NCBI RefSeq assembly: GCF_005503365.1
Contig: NZ_SCML01000023.1
Coordinates: 1-64,000, forward strand
Reading direction: 5' to 3'
Source of the DNA: Hydrogenophaga sp. 2FB
GTDB lineage: Bacteria; Pseudomonadota; Gammaproteobacteria; Burkholderiales; Burkholderiaceae_C
DNA: 64,000 nt
In this document: one piece after another, positions 1 through 8,224 of the stretch
Layout of the letters: each line of letters begins with the position of its first letter
Position numbering within the stretch: the stretch's first letter is position 1
Made by a program: the position numbers and the translations under genes
The notes under the pieces: generated by a model
What the model saw: only the letters and a program-made list of their open reading frames with translations
Database searches by the model: none
Told to the model about the DNA's origin: nothing

Positions 1-1
1 G

Positions 2-46
2 GTCTGGCCCGCCCAACCCGCCCACGCCCTGCGCTGGGCCGTCTGA
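2..46 (+). CDS. possible 3' end of an upstream gene (partial)
   Basis: An open frame enters from the left edge and ends at TGA 44-46, reading VWPAQPAHALRWAV at its C-terminus. It is too short to identify. It lies just upstream of, and on the same strand as, the molbindin gene, so it could be the tail of a molybdate-related gene, but this rests on position only. Confidence 0.3.
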   Translation, partial: VWPAQPAHALRWAV

Positions 47-80
47 ATCTCCCTCCCTCTCCAACCAAAAGGAACACACC

Positions 81-296
81 ATGTCCATCCAAGCCATCAA
101 CGTGCGCAACCAGTTCAAGGGCAAGGTCCGCGAAATCATCAAGGGCGACGTCGTCTCCGAAGTCGACGTCGAAACGCCCTGGGGCATCGTCACCTCGGTC
201 ATCACCACGCGCTCGGTGGTGGACCTCGATCTGAAGGTCGGCTCCGAAGTGGTCGCGCTCGTGAAGTCGACCGAAGTGTCCATCGCCAAGCTCTGA
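81..296 (+). CDS. molbindin (Mop/TOBE-domain molybdopterin-type oxyanion-binding protein)
   Basis: This 71-residue protein is a single TOBE/Mop domain with the typical pattern: an N-terminal NQFKGKV strand, the TPWGIVTSVIT core, and a C-terminal EVVALVKSTEV strand. Family members form oligomers in the cytoplasm that bind molybdate or related oxyanions for storage or homeostasis. The start is supported by the AAGGAA ribosome-binding site (RBS) ahead of ATG 81. The length equals one free-standing Mop domain, so nothing is missing. It precedes a CysB-type regulator by 35 bases and the two may be cotranscribed. Molybdate and sulfate chemistry overlap, which fits the neighbourhood, but ligand specificity cannot be read from the sequence. 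Confidence 0.9.
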   Translation: MSIQAINVRNQFKGKVREIIKGDVVSEVDVETPWGIVTSVITTRSVVDLDLKVGSEVVALVKSTEVSIAKL

Positions 297-331
297 ACAC
301 GTGATCGTTCTCGAAGACATCCACCGCGCGC

Positions 332-1270
332 ATGAACTTCCAACAGCTCCGATCGGTGCGCGAAACCGCGCGGCACGGCTTCAACCTCACCGAGGTTGCG
401 GCCATGCTCTACACCTCGCAACCCGGTGTGAGCCGGCAGATCCGCGAGCTGGAGGAAGAGTTGGGCGTGACGATCTTCGCGCGCGCGGGCAAGCGCCTCA
501 CCGGCCTCACCAGCCCGGGCGAGACGCTGCTGCCCATCGTGGAGCGGCTGCTGCAGGAGGCCGAGAACCTGAAGCAGGCGGGCAAGGACTTCATGTCGCG
601 CGCCGAAGGCGGGCTGTCGATCGCGGCCACGCACTCGCAAGCGCGCTACGCATTGCCCCACGCGGTGCGCGACTTTCGCGCGCTGTTCCCGCAGGTCACG
701 CTCAACCTGCACCAGGGCTCACCCAAACAGGTGGCCGAAATGCTGATCGCGGGCGAGGCCGACATCGGCATTGCCACTGAAGCCCTCGCGAGCTTCCCGC
801 AACTGGTCACGCTGCCGTGCTACCGCTGGACGCACAGCGTGGTCGTGCCGCCCGGACACCCGCTGCTGGACCGCCAGGCGCCGCTGACGCTGCGCCAGTT
901 GACCGAGTACCCCATCATCACCTACGACCAGGGGTTCACGGGTCGATCGCACATCGACGACGCGTTCGACAAGGAGGGCCTGCGGCCCAACGTGGTGATC
1001 ACCGCGATGGACGCTGACGTGATCAAGACCTACGTGGAGCTCGGCATGGGCGTGGGCATCGTGGCCTCGATCGCGGTCGACCCCGAGCGCGACCACCACC
1101 TGCACGCCATCGAAGCCCGGCACCTGTTCGAGATCAACGTGACGCGCCTGGCCTTGCGGCGCGGCACCTGGCTGCGCGGCTACGCCTACAGCTTCATCGA
1201 GAACTTCGCGCCCAGCCTCACACGGCAGGTGGTGGAAGAGGCGTTGAACGACGAGATCGTGACAGTCTGA
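332..1270 (+). CDS. cysB: CysB-family LysR-type transcriptional regulator
   Basis: This 312-residue LysR regulator belongs to the CysB/Cbl branch. The N-terminus begins MNFQQLRSVRET, and the winged helix-turn-helix spans roughly residues 15-45 with the branch-typical TEVAAMLYTSQPGVSRQI segment. The C-terminal two-thirds is a periplasmic-binding-like effector domain. CysB proteins activate sulfate and sulfonate uptake genes under sulfur limitation, sensing O-acetylserine/N-acetylserine or sulfate-related ligands. Sulfate and sulfonate transporters lie downstream in this window and share a promoter pattern, so this protein is the natural candidate regulator (inference). No strong RBS is visible. 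The ATG at 332 is chosen because it gives the canonical CysB N-terminus. Confidence 0.9.
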   Translation: MNFQQLRSVRETARHGFNLTEVAAMLYTSQPGVSRQIRELEEELGVTIFARAGKRLTGLTSPGETLLPIVERLLQEAENLKQAGKDFMSRAEGGLSIAATHSQARYALPHAVRDFRALFPQVTLNLHQGSPKQVAEMLIAGEADIGIATEALASFPQLVTLPCYRWTHSVVVPPGHPLLDRQAPLTLRQLTEYPIITYDQGFTGRSHIDDAFDKEGLRPNVVITAMDADVIKTYVELGMGVGIVASIAVDPERDHHLHAIEARHLFEINVTRLALRRGTWLRGYAYSFIENFAPSLTRQVVEEALNDEIVTV

Positions 1271-1471
1271 GGTTTCTCGCAAGGCATTGAAGGAGCGCTA
1301 TCGGGTGGGGCAAACGCGGCGGGTCTCGTGACGCCTGCCGCGATGCAGTGCTTTACCCGATTGACGATTTATGTCGACATGATGTATCTTTAAAAGAACG
1401 GCCATCTGTGACGCAGGTCACCGAGCCCCGATACAGACCATCCCTTTCGCCAGACCCACCAAGGAATCGAC
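1271..1471. other. intergenic region with a 10-bp palindrome
   Basis: This gap between cysB and the first DUF1330 gene holds a perfect 10-bp palindrome, ATGTCGACAT, at 1371-1380. It sits inside a locally AT-rich stretch (about 1361-1397) that stands out from the GC-rich surroundings. The position, about 90 bases before the DUF1330 start, suits a promoter or operator. No terminator with a T-run is visible after cysB. Confidence 0.35.
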
Positions 1472-1765
1472 ATGCCCAAGGCGTACTTGATCAGCAACTA
1501 CCTGTCCGTCAACGACCCCGCCGCACTGGCGGCCTACGCCAAGCTTGCCGGCCCGGCCATTCAGGCTGCGGGTGGGCGCTTTCTGGCGCGCGGCGTGCCT
1601 GCGGAGGTGTATGAGTCGGCCGCCAGAGAGCGCGTGGTGCTGATCGAATTCGACAGCGTGGCGCATGCCGTCGCTGCGCATGACGGCGCGGCCTACCAGG
1701 AGGCATTGAAGGCTCTGGGCAATGGCGCCAAACGGGACATCCGCATCGTCGAAGCCGTGGCGTAA
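1472..1765 (+). CDS. DUF1330 family protein (copy 1)
   Basis: This 97-residue protein is a complete DUF1330 domain, an alpha/beta dimeric ferredoxin-like fold. It shows the typical KAYLISNY start, the AGPAIQAAGGRFLARG segment, and the LIEFDSVAHAVAAHDG segment. An AAGGAA RBS lies 6 bases before ATG 1472. The biochemical role of the family is not established. A second copy of identical length lies at 2781-3074 and is highly similar, so the pair looks like a local duplication separated by the GFA gene and a small, possibly frameshifted gene. Confidence 0.85.
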   Translation: MPKAYLISNYLSVNDPAALAAYAKLAGPAIQAAGGRFLARGVPAEVYESAARERVVLIEFDSVAHAVAAHDGAAYQEALKALGNGAKRDIRIVEAVA

Positions 1766-1838
1766 AACCCGTCACGCGTGTGCACGCGGCCGAAGTTGAC
1801 GATACTGCTTTGAACGCAACGTCGTCCACGGAGGCTCC

Positions 1839-2327
1839 ATGCATCTCGAAGGTTCATGCCATTGCGGCAGCGTCAGGTTCTCGGTCGAATCCACCGAGCC
1901 CATCCCGTTCATGCGCTGCTATTGCTCGATCTGTCGCAAGACGGCGGGCACCGGCGGCTACGCCATCAACCTGGGCGCGGACCACCGCACCCTCAAGGTC
2001 ACTGGCAAGCGCCACCTCAAGGTCTACAAGGCCAGGATCGAAGAAGACGGCCACGTGCGGCACAGCAGCGCCCAACGGCACTTCTGCGGCGTGTGCGGCA
2101 CGGCGCTCTGGTTGTGGGACCCGAGTTGGCCCGACCTCGTGCACCCGCACGCGGGCGCCATCGACACGCCCCTGCCGCCGCCGCCTTCGAGCGTGCACAT
2201 CCTGCTGGCCTCGAAGGCGTCGTGGGTTGCGGTGGAAGGCCGCAAGAACGACCCGCACTTTGATGGGTACCCCGACTTCTCGCTCAAGGAATGGCACGAA
2301 AGGCACCCGAAGCGCACGCCAGCCTAG
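1839..2327 (+). CDS. GFA family zinc protein (glutathione-dependent formaldehyde-activating enzyme-like)
   Basis: This 162-residue protein has the GFA/CENP-V zinc fold. The cysteine set is visible: CHCG near residues 7-10, CYCSIC near 28-33, and CGVCG around 86-90. These are the expected structural and catalytic zinc ligands. Members are annotated as formaldehyde-activating (S-hydroxymethylglutathione-forming) enzymes, but many have unknown substrates. A GGAGG RBS precedes ATG 1839. Formaldehyde would arise from O-demethylation of lignin aromatics such as vanillate, which is a loose thematic link to the right half of the window and nothing more. Confidence 0.85.
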   Translation: MHLEGSCHCGSVRFSVESTEPIPFMRCYCSICRKTAGTGGYAINLGADHRTLKVTGKRHLKVYKARIEEDGHVRHSSAQRHFCGVCGTALWLWDPSWPDLVHPHAGAIDTPLPPPPSSVHILLASKASWVAVEGRKNDPHFDGYPDFSLKEWHERHPKRTPA

Positions 2328-2436
2328 TCAGCGAAGGCGGCCACGGCGGAACATTTTCCCTTTCGCAGTTACCGAGTGGCTGCGCGCAGCACGCAGGACA
2401 GCCGTCTCAAGCATTGCGGCATCAAAAGGGAATCCC

Positions 2437-2663
2437 ATGACCATCATCTCCAACAGTGCATCGACCGGGACTGTCGCACCTCAGCGCGCCCGCCGACACT
2501 TTGCGGGCAATGGGGGTTGGAAGCCGGCACTCTGCGCAGCGTGCTGAACGATGGTGGCTTGAGCCCGGAAGACCAGGCAACGACCAGGGAACGGCTTGCA
2601 CGGCTTGACGACTTTCTGAGTCAGCTCGATAAATCCATCAAGAGCAAAGACAAGGTCCTGTGA
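2437..2663 (+). pseudogene. small gene with apparent frameshift in a G5 tract
   Basis: ATG 2437 has a good RBS (AAGGGAA at 2427-2433) and starts a frame reading MTIISNSASTGTVAPQRARR. That frame stops at 2545-2547. From the G5 tract at 2512-2516 another frame continues with protein-like composition (LEAGTLRSVLNDGG, then SPEDQATTRERLARLDDFLS) and ends at TGA 2661-2663. One added G would fuse the two into a 75-residue protein with a helical, charged C-terminus. The family is not recognised. The break may be a sequencing error in the homopolymer, a real lesion, or a slippage switch. Confidence 0.5.
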
Positions 2664-2780
2664 CGCCCATGCCATGCGCCTGCGTGGACGGCCATGTGCC
2701 GGACATTGGCCCCTCGCGCACGCCGGCCCGTTGAGGCCGGTACAGTCCTCGGTTCCCTTCAAACGCACGAGGACGACAAC

Positions 2781-3074
2781 ATGCCCAAGGCCTACTGGAT
2801 TGCCACCTACCGCTCGATCACCGACCCCGCCGCTCTTGCCGAGTACGCGAAGCTCGCCGGCCCCGCCATCCAGGCCGCGGGCGGGCGCTTCCTGGCGCGC
2901 GGCATGCCGGCACAGGTGTACGAATCCGCGGAGAACCAGCGCGCGGTGCTGATCGAGTTCGACAGCGTGGCGCAGGCCACCGCCGCGCACGACAGCCCGG
3001 CCTACCAGGCCGCGCTCAAGGCCTTGGGCAACGGCGCCGACCGCGACATTCGCGTCATCGAAGCGGTGGAATAG
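2781..3074 (+). CDS. DUF1330 family protein (copy 2)
   Basis: This 97-residue DUF1330 protein is a paralogue of the one at 1472-1765, sharing the same length and near-identical AGPAIQAAGGRFLARG and LIEFDSVA blocks. ATG 2781 is preceded by a GAGGA RBS. A longer in-frame ATG at 2694 exists but would add an unrelated N-terminus, so it was not used. Function is unknown. Substitutions between the copies (for example YLISNYLSVND versus YWIATYRSITD) look like ordinary divergence, which suggests both copies are maintained. Confidence 0.85.
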   Translation: MPKAYWIATYRSITDPAALAEYAKLAGPAIQAAGGRFLARGMPAQVYESAENQRAVLIEFDSVAQATAAHDSPAYQAALKALGNGADRDIRVIEAVE

Positions 3075-3087
3075 AAGCGTCTCGGCG

Positions 3088-3969
3088 TCAACGGATCAGC
3101 AGCCGATTCGTGTACCCGTCGTACAGATGGCTCTGCGCCATCTGGACCGGCTCGTAACGGTAGATGGGCGTGGCCGTCATGGTGTAGGTGCAACTGAACA
3201 GCAAGCGGGGGCGCTGCAGGGGCGGCAGGCCACGGTGCACGCCCCACATGTCGCCCACGAACGCCGTGCCTTTGGGGCCGCTGATGGTCATCACCTTGTC
3301 GCGGCCGAACCGGCGTTCGATGTACTCGTCGGTGTAGGGCCGGATCCGGAAACGCCCGGCCGTCTTGTGCGACTTGGCGACGAACTGGTGCGGCCCGCCA
3401 TCGGACGCGACGTCGGTCAGGTAGATGAACATGCGAAGAATCTTCCAGTCTTCCATGTCCCTGTGGAATCTCTGCACCTCGCTGTCCGCCTTGCCGCCGT
3501 GCGCAAAGGACCAGCGCAGGCCAACCCCCGAAATGGTGGGCTTGCAGCCCAGAAATCCGGCGGCGATCTGCAGCATGGCGGGGTCGTTCATGGCCCTGAG
3601 CAGATGGGGGCATGCAAGGATCGTCGGCACGTCATAAACCGCTGACGCCACCCCCTGGCTGCTGGCCGTCACGGGCTGGCCAGGCGCGCCTTGCGCGACC
3701 GGCGCGGTCTTCAGGAAGGACAGCACCTCGTCAATTTGCGCGGGGTCCAACGGGCTGGTGATCGGCGTCATGCCGGTTTCGCGAAGCGTTCTGAGGGCAG
3801 ACTGCGCTTCAGCACCCTCTGCCGCTGCGGCGCCGTGCATCAAGGTGACGCAGGTCCGGATGGCCGTGATCACGCCACTGCGCAGAACCGGGTGGGGAAG
3901 CAAGCGCGAAGCGTAGTACGCGCCATACCGCAGCGCGCTCTCCCGCTTCAAAGGCCGGATCGGAATCAT
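3088..3969 (-). CDS. PhyH-like Fe(II)/2-oxoglutarate dioxygenase family protein
   Basis: This 293-residue protein has the double-stranded beta-helix signature of phytanoyl-CoA dioxygenase-type enzymes. The iron-binding HxD is at His169-Asp171 (RFHRDMED), the distal histidine is near His245 (MWGVHRG), and the 2-oxoglutarate-binding arginine is close behind in the RPRLL segment. An upstream in-frame start at 4086 exists, but ATG 3969 carries a GGGAG RBS at the right distance and is preferred. The substrate is unknown. It is divergent from the FAD/NAD(P) gene at 4236, whose promoter matches the sulfur-type pattern of this window. A role in releasing sulfur from an organosulfur compound is therefore possible but speculative. 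Confidence 0.75.
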   Translation of the reverse strand: MIPIRPLKRESALRYGAYYASRLLPHPVLRSGVITAIRTCVTLMHGAAAAEGAEAQSALRTLRETGMTPITSPLDPAQIDEVLSFLKTAPVAQGAPGQPVTASSQGVASAVYDVPTILACPHLLRAMNDPAMLQIAAGFLGCKPTISGVGLRWSFAHGGKADSEVQRFHRDMEDWKILRMFIYLTDVASDGGPHQFVAKSHKTAGRFRIRPYTDEYIERRFGRDKVMTISGPKGTAFVGDMWGVHRGLPPLQRPRLLFSCTYTMTATPIYRYEPVQMAQSHLYDGYTNRLLIR

Positions 3970-4100
3970 GCAGACGCTCCCGGGTAGCACCAACAGGCGA
4001 TGGTGAGTTGCAGCAATGTAGACCGTTGGGCCGCCCATAGGAAGCTTTGCGTGCAGGGCATTCAGCGTGCCTGATCGTTTTCGCAACAGTCAGGCGGGTC

Positions 4101-4169
4101 GCATAAGCGTTTTTCGCATATCGCTGTTTGGTATTGATCGTTCCCTGTGCGACGCCCGCTGCCTAGCAT
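4101..4169 (+). promoter_or_regulatory. candidate sulfur-regulon promoter of the FAD/NAD(P) gene
   Basis: Upstream boxes GCATAAGC (4101-4108) and GCATAT (4116-4121) are followed by TCGTT (4138-4142), with a -35-like TTCCCT at 4141-4146, a 17-bp spacer, and a -10-like TAGCAT at 4164-4169. The same order and spacing occur before the sulfate-binding-protein gene, before the sulfonate-type binding-protein gene on the minus strand, and on the plus strand near 20.5 kb. This suggests a shared activator, plausibly CysB. Confidence 0.55.
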
Positions 4170-4235
4170 GGGCGAACCATGATCCCTCGTCGAACTGCCC
4201 CCTGTGCACCAGGGTTTTGAGATCCACCCGTTGCG

Positions 4236-5738
4236 ATGAGCGCCGCCCGCCACATCACCATCGTCGGCGGTGGTTTCTCGGGCGTGAGCGCCGCCGTGCA
4301 ACTGGTGCGCCACAGCCCGCTGCCGCTGGCCATCACCATCGTCGAGCCACGCAAACGCGTGGGGCCGGGCCTGGCCTTTGCCACGCACGACCCCGACCAC
4401 CGCCTCAACGGCCCGACCTGGGCGCATGCCATCGACCCGGTGGATGGCGATCACTTCAAGCGCTGGTGCACACAGCACGGCGTGTTCGAGGCCGATCCGC
4501 AAGCCGTGCGACCCAACGGCATCGCCTTCGTGCGGCGCGCGGTGCTCGGCGCGTACCTCGAAGACATGGTGCACCGCCACGCGCGCTGGGCGGCCACCGG
4601 GTCAACCATCCACACGCTGCAGGACCGCGCCGTCGACGCCTGGCAGCAGGATGGCGTCGTCACCACCGTCACCGAACGGGGCGAGCGTCTGGTGTCGGAC
4701 CTGCTGGTCGTCGCCACCGGCAACGCCGAACCGAAACTGCAGGCACCGCTGGACCCGGCGCTGGCGCGCCACGCGGCCGTGATCGAAAACCCCTTGAACA
4801 CCGTGCGCCTGCTGGGCATCCCCCGCACCGCGCGCGTGCTGATCGTCGGCAGCGGACTGACTTCGCTCGACGTGATCGCCACCTTGCAACGGCAAGGCCA
4901 CACCGGCGGCATCACGGTGGTTTCGCGCCGCGGCCTGCGCCCGCGTGCGCAGCCTCTGGCCCAGGGCACGGTGGAGCATCCCACCGGCCGCCAGAACCTG
5001 GACCGCCTGCTGAGCGACCCGCCCGCCTTCCTGGTGCAGGCCCAGCCCACGCTGCGTGCCTGGGTGAAGGCGGTGCGTGCGCGCATCCGCGAAGGCGCGG
5101 CGCGTGGCGAGAACTGGAACCTGCCGTTCGACGAACTGCGCGATTCGGTGTGGCAACTCTGGCCCACCCTGCCTGCCGCCGAACAAGGCCGCTTCCTGCG
5201 GCGCCTGCGCACCTGGTACGACGTGCACCGCTTCCGCTCACCACCGCAGACCGAAGCGATCTGCCGCGAAGCGCTGGAAGCCGGTCGTGTGGTGCACCTG
5301 GCCGCGCGGCTGCGCTCGTTGGTGCCGACAGCCGACACGCGCCGCATCGAGGCGGTGCTGCAACCCTCTGGCCAGGATCACACACGCACCGAGGCGTTCG
5401 ACGCGGTGGTGAACTGCACCGGCCTGGACGCGGCCTCGCGCACAGCCGCCAATCCGCTTCTGCAGGCGCTGGTGGACCAAGGCACGCTGCGACCCGATGC
5501 CTGCGGGATCGGTTACGCGGTGGACGCGCAGTGCCGCGTGATCGGTGCCGATGGGCGGCGGCAAGCGGCGATCCGGTTGATCGGCCCGCCCACGCTCGGC
5601 ACCTTTGGTGACCCGGGCGGTGCGATGTTCATCGCGGCGCAGATCCACCGCATCCTGCCGGATGTGTTCAACGTGCTGGGCCATGTGGAATCCGACGGTG
5701 TCAAGGTGAGCCAGGCCGCTTCGTTGAGTGCAGCGTAG
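4236..5738 (+). CDS. FAD/NAD(P)-binding protein (COG4529-like)
   Basis: This 500-residue flavoprotein-like protein has an N-terminal Rossmann motif, ITIVGGGFSGVSAA (residues 7-20), a second dinucleotide motif near residue 200 (VLIVGSGLTSLDVI), and a C-terminal FAD-type segment ending GDPGGAMF. The organisation fits the FAD-NAD(P)-binding family found beside uptake systems and oxidoreductases. The reaction is not known. ATG 4236 gives the canonical motif within the first 20 residues, although the RBS is weak. The promoter pattern at 4101-4169 places it in the candidate sulfur regulon, which suggests use under sulfur starvation. Confidence 0.75.
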   Translation: MSAARHITIVGGGFSGVSAAVQLVRHSPLPLAITIVEPRKRVGPGLAFATHDPDHRLNGPTWAHAIDPVDGDHFKRWCTQHGVFEADPQAVRPNGIAFVRRAVLGAYLEDMVHRHARWAATGSTIHTLQDRAVDAWQQDGVVTTVTERGERLVSDLLVVATGNAEPKLQAPLDPALARHAAVIENPLNTVRLLGIPRTARVLIVGSGLTSLDVIATLQRQGHTGGITVVSRRGLRPRAQPLAQGTVEHPTGRQNLDRLLSDPPAFLVQAQPTLRAWVKAVRARIREGAARGENWNLPFDELRDSVWQLWPTLPAAEQGRFLRRLRTWYDVHRFRSPPQTEAICREALEAGRVVHLAARLRSLVPTADTRRIEAVLQPSGQDHTRTEAFDAVVNCTGLDAASRTAANPLLQALVDQGTLRPDACGIGYAVDAQCRVIGADGRRQAAIRLIGPPTLGTFGDPGGAMFIAAQIHRILPDVFNVLGHVESDGVKVSQAASLSAA

Positions 5739-5859
5739 GCCGTTGCGAGGGCGCCTGAGGAACACGACAAGGTGTTGCGCCGTTAGCGGTGCATGAATGA
5801 CGGCTTCAGGACCGGACTGCCGTGCGGGCACTGCGGCGCGCTCGGCCGTGGCAGCCCAC

Positions 5860-6378
5860 TCAGGGAAACGCGGGGATGTCCGGCTCGGTCCCCTCCAGGT
5901 GTGCCTCGGGATGCAATGCCTGCAGCCGCTTTTCGATGGCCTCGACCCGCCACATGGACACGTCCACCATCAGCAGCACCTGGCCACGCTCGATCTGCGC
6001 GGCGAAACGCTGCAGGCGCTTGCTGGGCGTGGAGATGCCGATCATGGAGGACGTCCAGATGCCGAACAGCGCGCCAAAGATGGCCAGTCCGGGGGCGACC
6101 ATGACCCACTGCGCCTCGTCGCCCGCGATGGGATAGAACACGGCCACCAGTGCCCCCAGCAGCCCGCCGAGGCCCGCGCCGACGATCAGGCCTATCTCGG
6201 CCGAGCGCACCACGTCGGAGGTTTGCAGTACGTTGGCCGCGTGCAGGCCACGCATGTCGGCGTCCTCCCGGGCGACGAAATGGATATGGCGCTCCTCGAC
6301 GTGCGCCAGCAGCAGATCGTCCATCGTGGCGCGGGCACTTTTCAGGTCGGGCAAAAGCCAGTAGATACGTTTGCGCAT
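5860..6378 (-). CDS. DUF1269-like membrane protein
   Basis: This 172-residue protein starts MRKRIYWLLPDLKSA and has an N-terminal alpha/beta region, a glycine-rich hydrophobic hairpin around residues 65-115 (two membrane segments with GAGLGGLLGALV and GLAIFGALFG), and a C-terminal VDVSMWRVEAIEKRL segment. This matches the DUF1269/general-stress membrane protein type, whose function is unknown. A strong AAGGAG RBS precedes ATG 6378, so the longer frame reaching 6486 was rejected. It lies just downstream of the cytochrome oxidase operon on the same strand (22-bp gap) and may be read through from it. Confidence 0.7.
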   Translation of the reverse strand: MRKRIYWLLPDLKSARATMDDLLLAHVEERHIHFVAREDADMRGLHAANVLQTSDVVRSAEIGLIVGAGLGGLLGALVAVFYPIAGDEAQWVMVAPGLAIFGALFGIWTSSMIGISTPSKRLQRFAAQIERGQVLLMVDVSMWRVEAIEKRLQALHPEAHLEGTEPDIPAFP

Positions 6379-6400
6379 GATCAACTCCTTTGGGATGGCT

Positions 6401-6790
6401 TCAATGGTTTGCGCTTGTCTTCGGTTCCTCCACCGGCGCGAAGAACGCGCTGCGCGACAGGAAGGTGTAGTCGGCCTCCAGCGCACCGATGCCGATCAGC
6501 GTGATCAGCAGCAGCGGTGGCACCAGGATGGCGTAGACAAGGGCCAGGCGCTCCCACGCCATGTGCATGAAGACGGCCACGATCAACCCCGCCTTCAGCA
6601 GCATGAAGATGATGATGAGCGACCAGCGCAACAGGCCCTGCACCTGGAAGTAGTCCACCATGTAGGAGGCGGCGCTCAGCACGAACAGCAGGCCCCAGAT
6701 CTTGAAGTAGAGGCCCAGGGGATGCTGCTGGCCCTGCTCGTGCGAGCCTGCGCCGCGCCCTTCGTGCTGCCCGTGTTCTGCGTGGTCCAT
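6401..6790 (-). CDS. cytochrome c oxidase subunit IV-type membrane protein
   Basis: This 129-residue protein has a His-rich N-terminus followed by three hydrophobic segments (about residues 28-48, 56-78 and 87-106). It is typical of the small prokaryotic COX4 subunit encoded last in bacterial oxidase operons. The role is assembly or stabilisation of the heme-copper oxidase core rather than catalysis. ATG 6790 was chosen because it starts 16 bases after the upstream subunit III gene ends. It is the last subunit gene of the operon read from 11911 to 6401. Confidence 0.75.
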   Translation of the reverse strand: MDHAEHGQHEGRGAGSHEQGQQHPLGLYFKIWGLLFVLSAASYMVDYFQVQGLLRWSLIIIFMLLKAGLIVAVFMHMAWERLALVYAILVPPLLLITLIGIGALEADYTFLSRSAFFAPVEEPKTSANH

Positions 6791-6806
6791 GCAAGGCTCC
6801 CTTGGT

Positions 6807-7511
6807 CTACCAGAGATAGAAGAACGCGAAGATGAAGACCCACACCAGGTCCACGAAGTGCCAGTACAGGCCCATGGTCTCCACGATCTCGTAGTTGCCC
6901 TTGCGGCCGGTGAGGAAGCCGGGCCGCTCGTGGTCGAGGTCACCGCGCGCCACCTTGGTGGCGACGATGACCAGGAAGATCACGCCGATGCTCACGTGCG
7001 TCCCATGGAAGCCCGTGATCATGAAGAAGCAGGAGCCGAACTGCGCCGCGCCCCAGGGGTTGCCCCAGGGCCGCACGCCCTCGGAGATGAGCTTGTACCA
7101 CTCGAAGGCCTGCATGCCGACGAAGGCAGCCCCGAGCGCCGCGGTGGCCACCAGCAGCCAGAAGGTCGTCCTGCGGTCGCGCCGGTAGCCGTAGTTGACC
7201 GCGAGCGCCATCGTTCCGCTGCTGGAGATCAACACGAAGGTCATGATGGCGATCAGCAGCAGGGGCACGTTCTTGCCGAACATCATGAGCGAGAACACCT
7301 CGCTCGGGTTGGGCCAGGGCGTGACCGTTGACATGCGCACCGACATGTACGCGATCAGGAAGCTGCCGAAGATGAAGCTGTCCGAAAGAAGGAAGATCCA
7401 CATCATCGGCTTGCCCCAGGGCACACCCTTGAAGGCGCGCTGGTCCGAGGCGACGTCCCGCACGGCGCCGCGCCAGCCCTCGCCTGCCGCCAACCTCGCT
7501 TCGTTCGCCAT
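6807..7511 (-). CDS. cytochrome c oxidase subunit III (second subunit-III-like gene)
   Basis: This 234-residue integral membrane protein of the COX3 family has five or more membrane spans. Conserved features include the KPMMWIFLLSDS segment in the first helix, FEWYKL in the middle, the FHGTHVSIG motif, and YWHFVDLVWVFIF at the end. Subunit III surrounds subunit I and supports proton uptake and assembly. It follows another, shorter subunit-III-like gene at 7525-8220, so the operon encodes two COX3 proteins, as in the coxMNOP type of alternative oxidase. Confidence 0.88.
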   Translation of the reverse strand: MANEARLAAGEGWRGAVRDVASDQRAFKGVPWGKPMMWIFLLSDSFIFGSFLIAYMSVRMSTVTPWPNPSEVFSLMMFGKNVPLLLIAIMTFVLISSSGTMALAVNYGYRRDRRTTFWLLVATAALGAAFVGMQAFEWYKLISEGVRPWGNPWGAAQFGSCFFMITGFHGTHVSIGVIFLVIVATKVARGDLDHERPGFLTGRKGNYEIVETMGLYWHFVDLVWVFIFAFFYLW

Positions 7512-7524
7512 GGCTCGTCTCCGG

Positions 7525-8220
7525 TCAGAGGGGCGTGGCGGAACAGATCGCCAACCCCAGATCTTCCGACACCAGCAGTGCGTACAGCAGCACCCACACC
7601 GCCAGCAGGTAGTGCCAATAGGTCGCGCACAGTTCGCACGCCAGTCGCATGCGCGCGGCGTCGGCCCCACGCCTGACCCGCAGCGAGGCCCGCGCCCAGG
7701 CCACCAGTCCGCCCAACACGTGCAGGCCGTGCACCGCCGTGAACAGGTAGAAGAAGGCGGTGGCCGCGCTGCTGGCGAGGAGGAGGCCTGCGTCGTAGAA
7801 CTGCTTCCACACGTAGAGCTGGCCGGCCAGGAAGGCGAAGGTCAGCAGGCCGCTGGCGGCCAGGCCACGGCGCACGTTGCCGGCATCGGCACGGCGCGCG
7901 GCGTACACGGTCCATTCCATGGCCAGGCTGGCGCCCGCCAGGAAGACGGTGTTGACCAGCAGGAAGCGCGGCCGCGGAATGGGATTCCAGTCGGCCACGT
8001 CCAGCCGCATGGCATAGGCGCTGGCGAACAGCACGAACAGGGAGCTGGCCACGCCGAGGAAGACCCACAGCGCCACCTTGGCCGTGGGCTTGGCCGCCAG
8101 GCCCACGCGCACCTCGGGCACCACCACCTCGGCGCGCCAGGGCTCCACCAGGGTCTGCCGCATCAGCCACCCGACGATGACAGCCACCAGCAGCGAGAAG
8201 AACATCAGGCCGATGGTCAT
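7525..8220 (-). CDS. cytochrome c oxidase subunit III-like protein (first copy)
   Basis: This 231-residue COX3-family membrane protein has an additional N-terminal membrane helix (residues 1-22). The central segments show LYVWKQFYDAGLL and FTAVHGLHVLGG, matching the conserved His-containing helix of COX3, and YWHYLLAVWVLLYALL at the C-terminus. It is less canonical than its neighbour at 6807-7511. Its start is 4 bases downstream of the subunit I gene, which implies translational coupling. Two different subunit III proteins in one complex, or alternative use of them, are both possible. Confidence 0.82.
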   Translation of the reverse strand: MTIGLMFFSLLVAVIVGWLMRQTLVEPWRAEVVVPEVRVGLAAKPTAKVALWVFLGVASSLFVLFASAYAMRLDVADWNPIPRPRFLLVNTVFLAGASLAMEWTVYAARRADAGNVRRGLAASGLLTFAFLAGQLYVWKQFYDAGLLLASSAATAFFYLFTAVHGLHVLGGLVAWARASLRVRRGADAARMRLACELCATYWHYLLAVWVLLYALLVSEDLGLAICSATPL

Positions 8221-8224
8221 GGCA

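Noticed and set aside
2376-2663. Single-frame 95-residue gene across the small frameshifted locus
   Set aside because: Its N-terminal half is not protein-like and has no RBS, whereas ATG 2437 in another frame has a strong RBS. Only the C-terminal part is retained.
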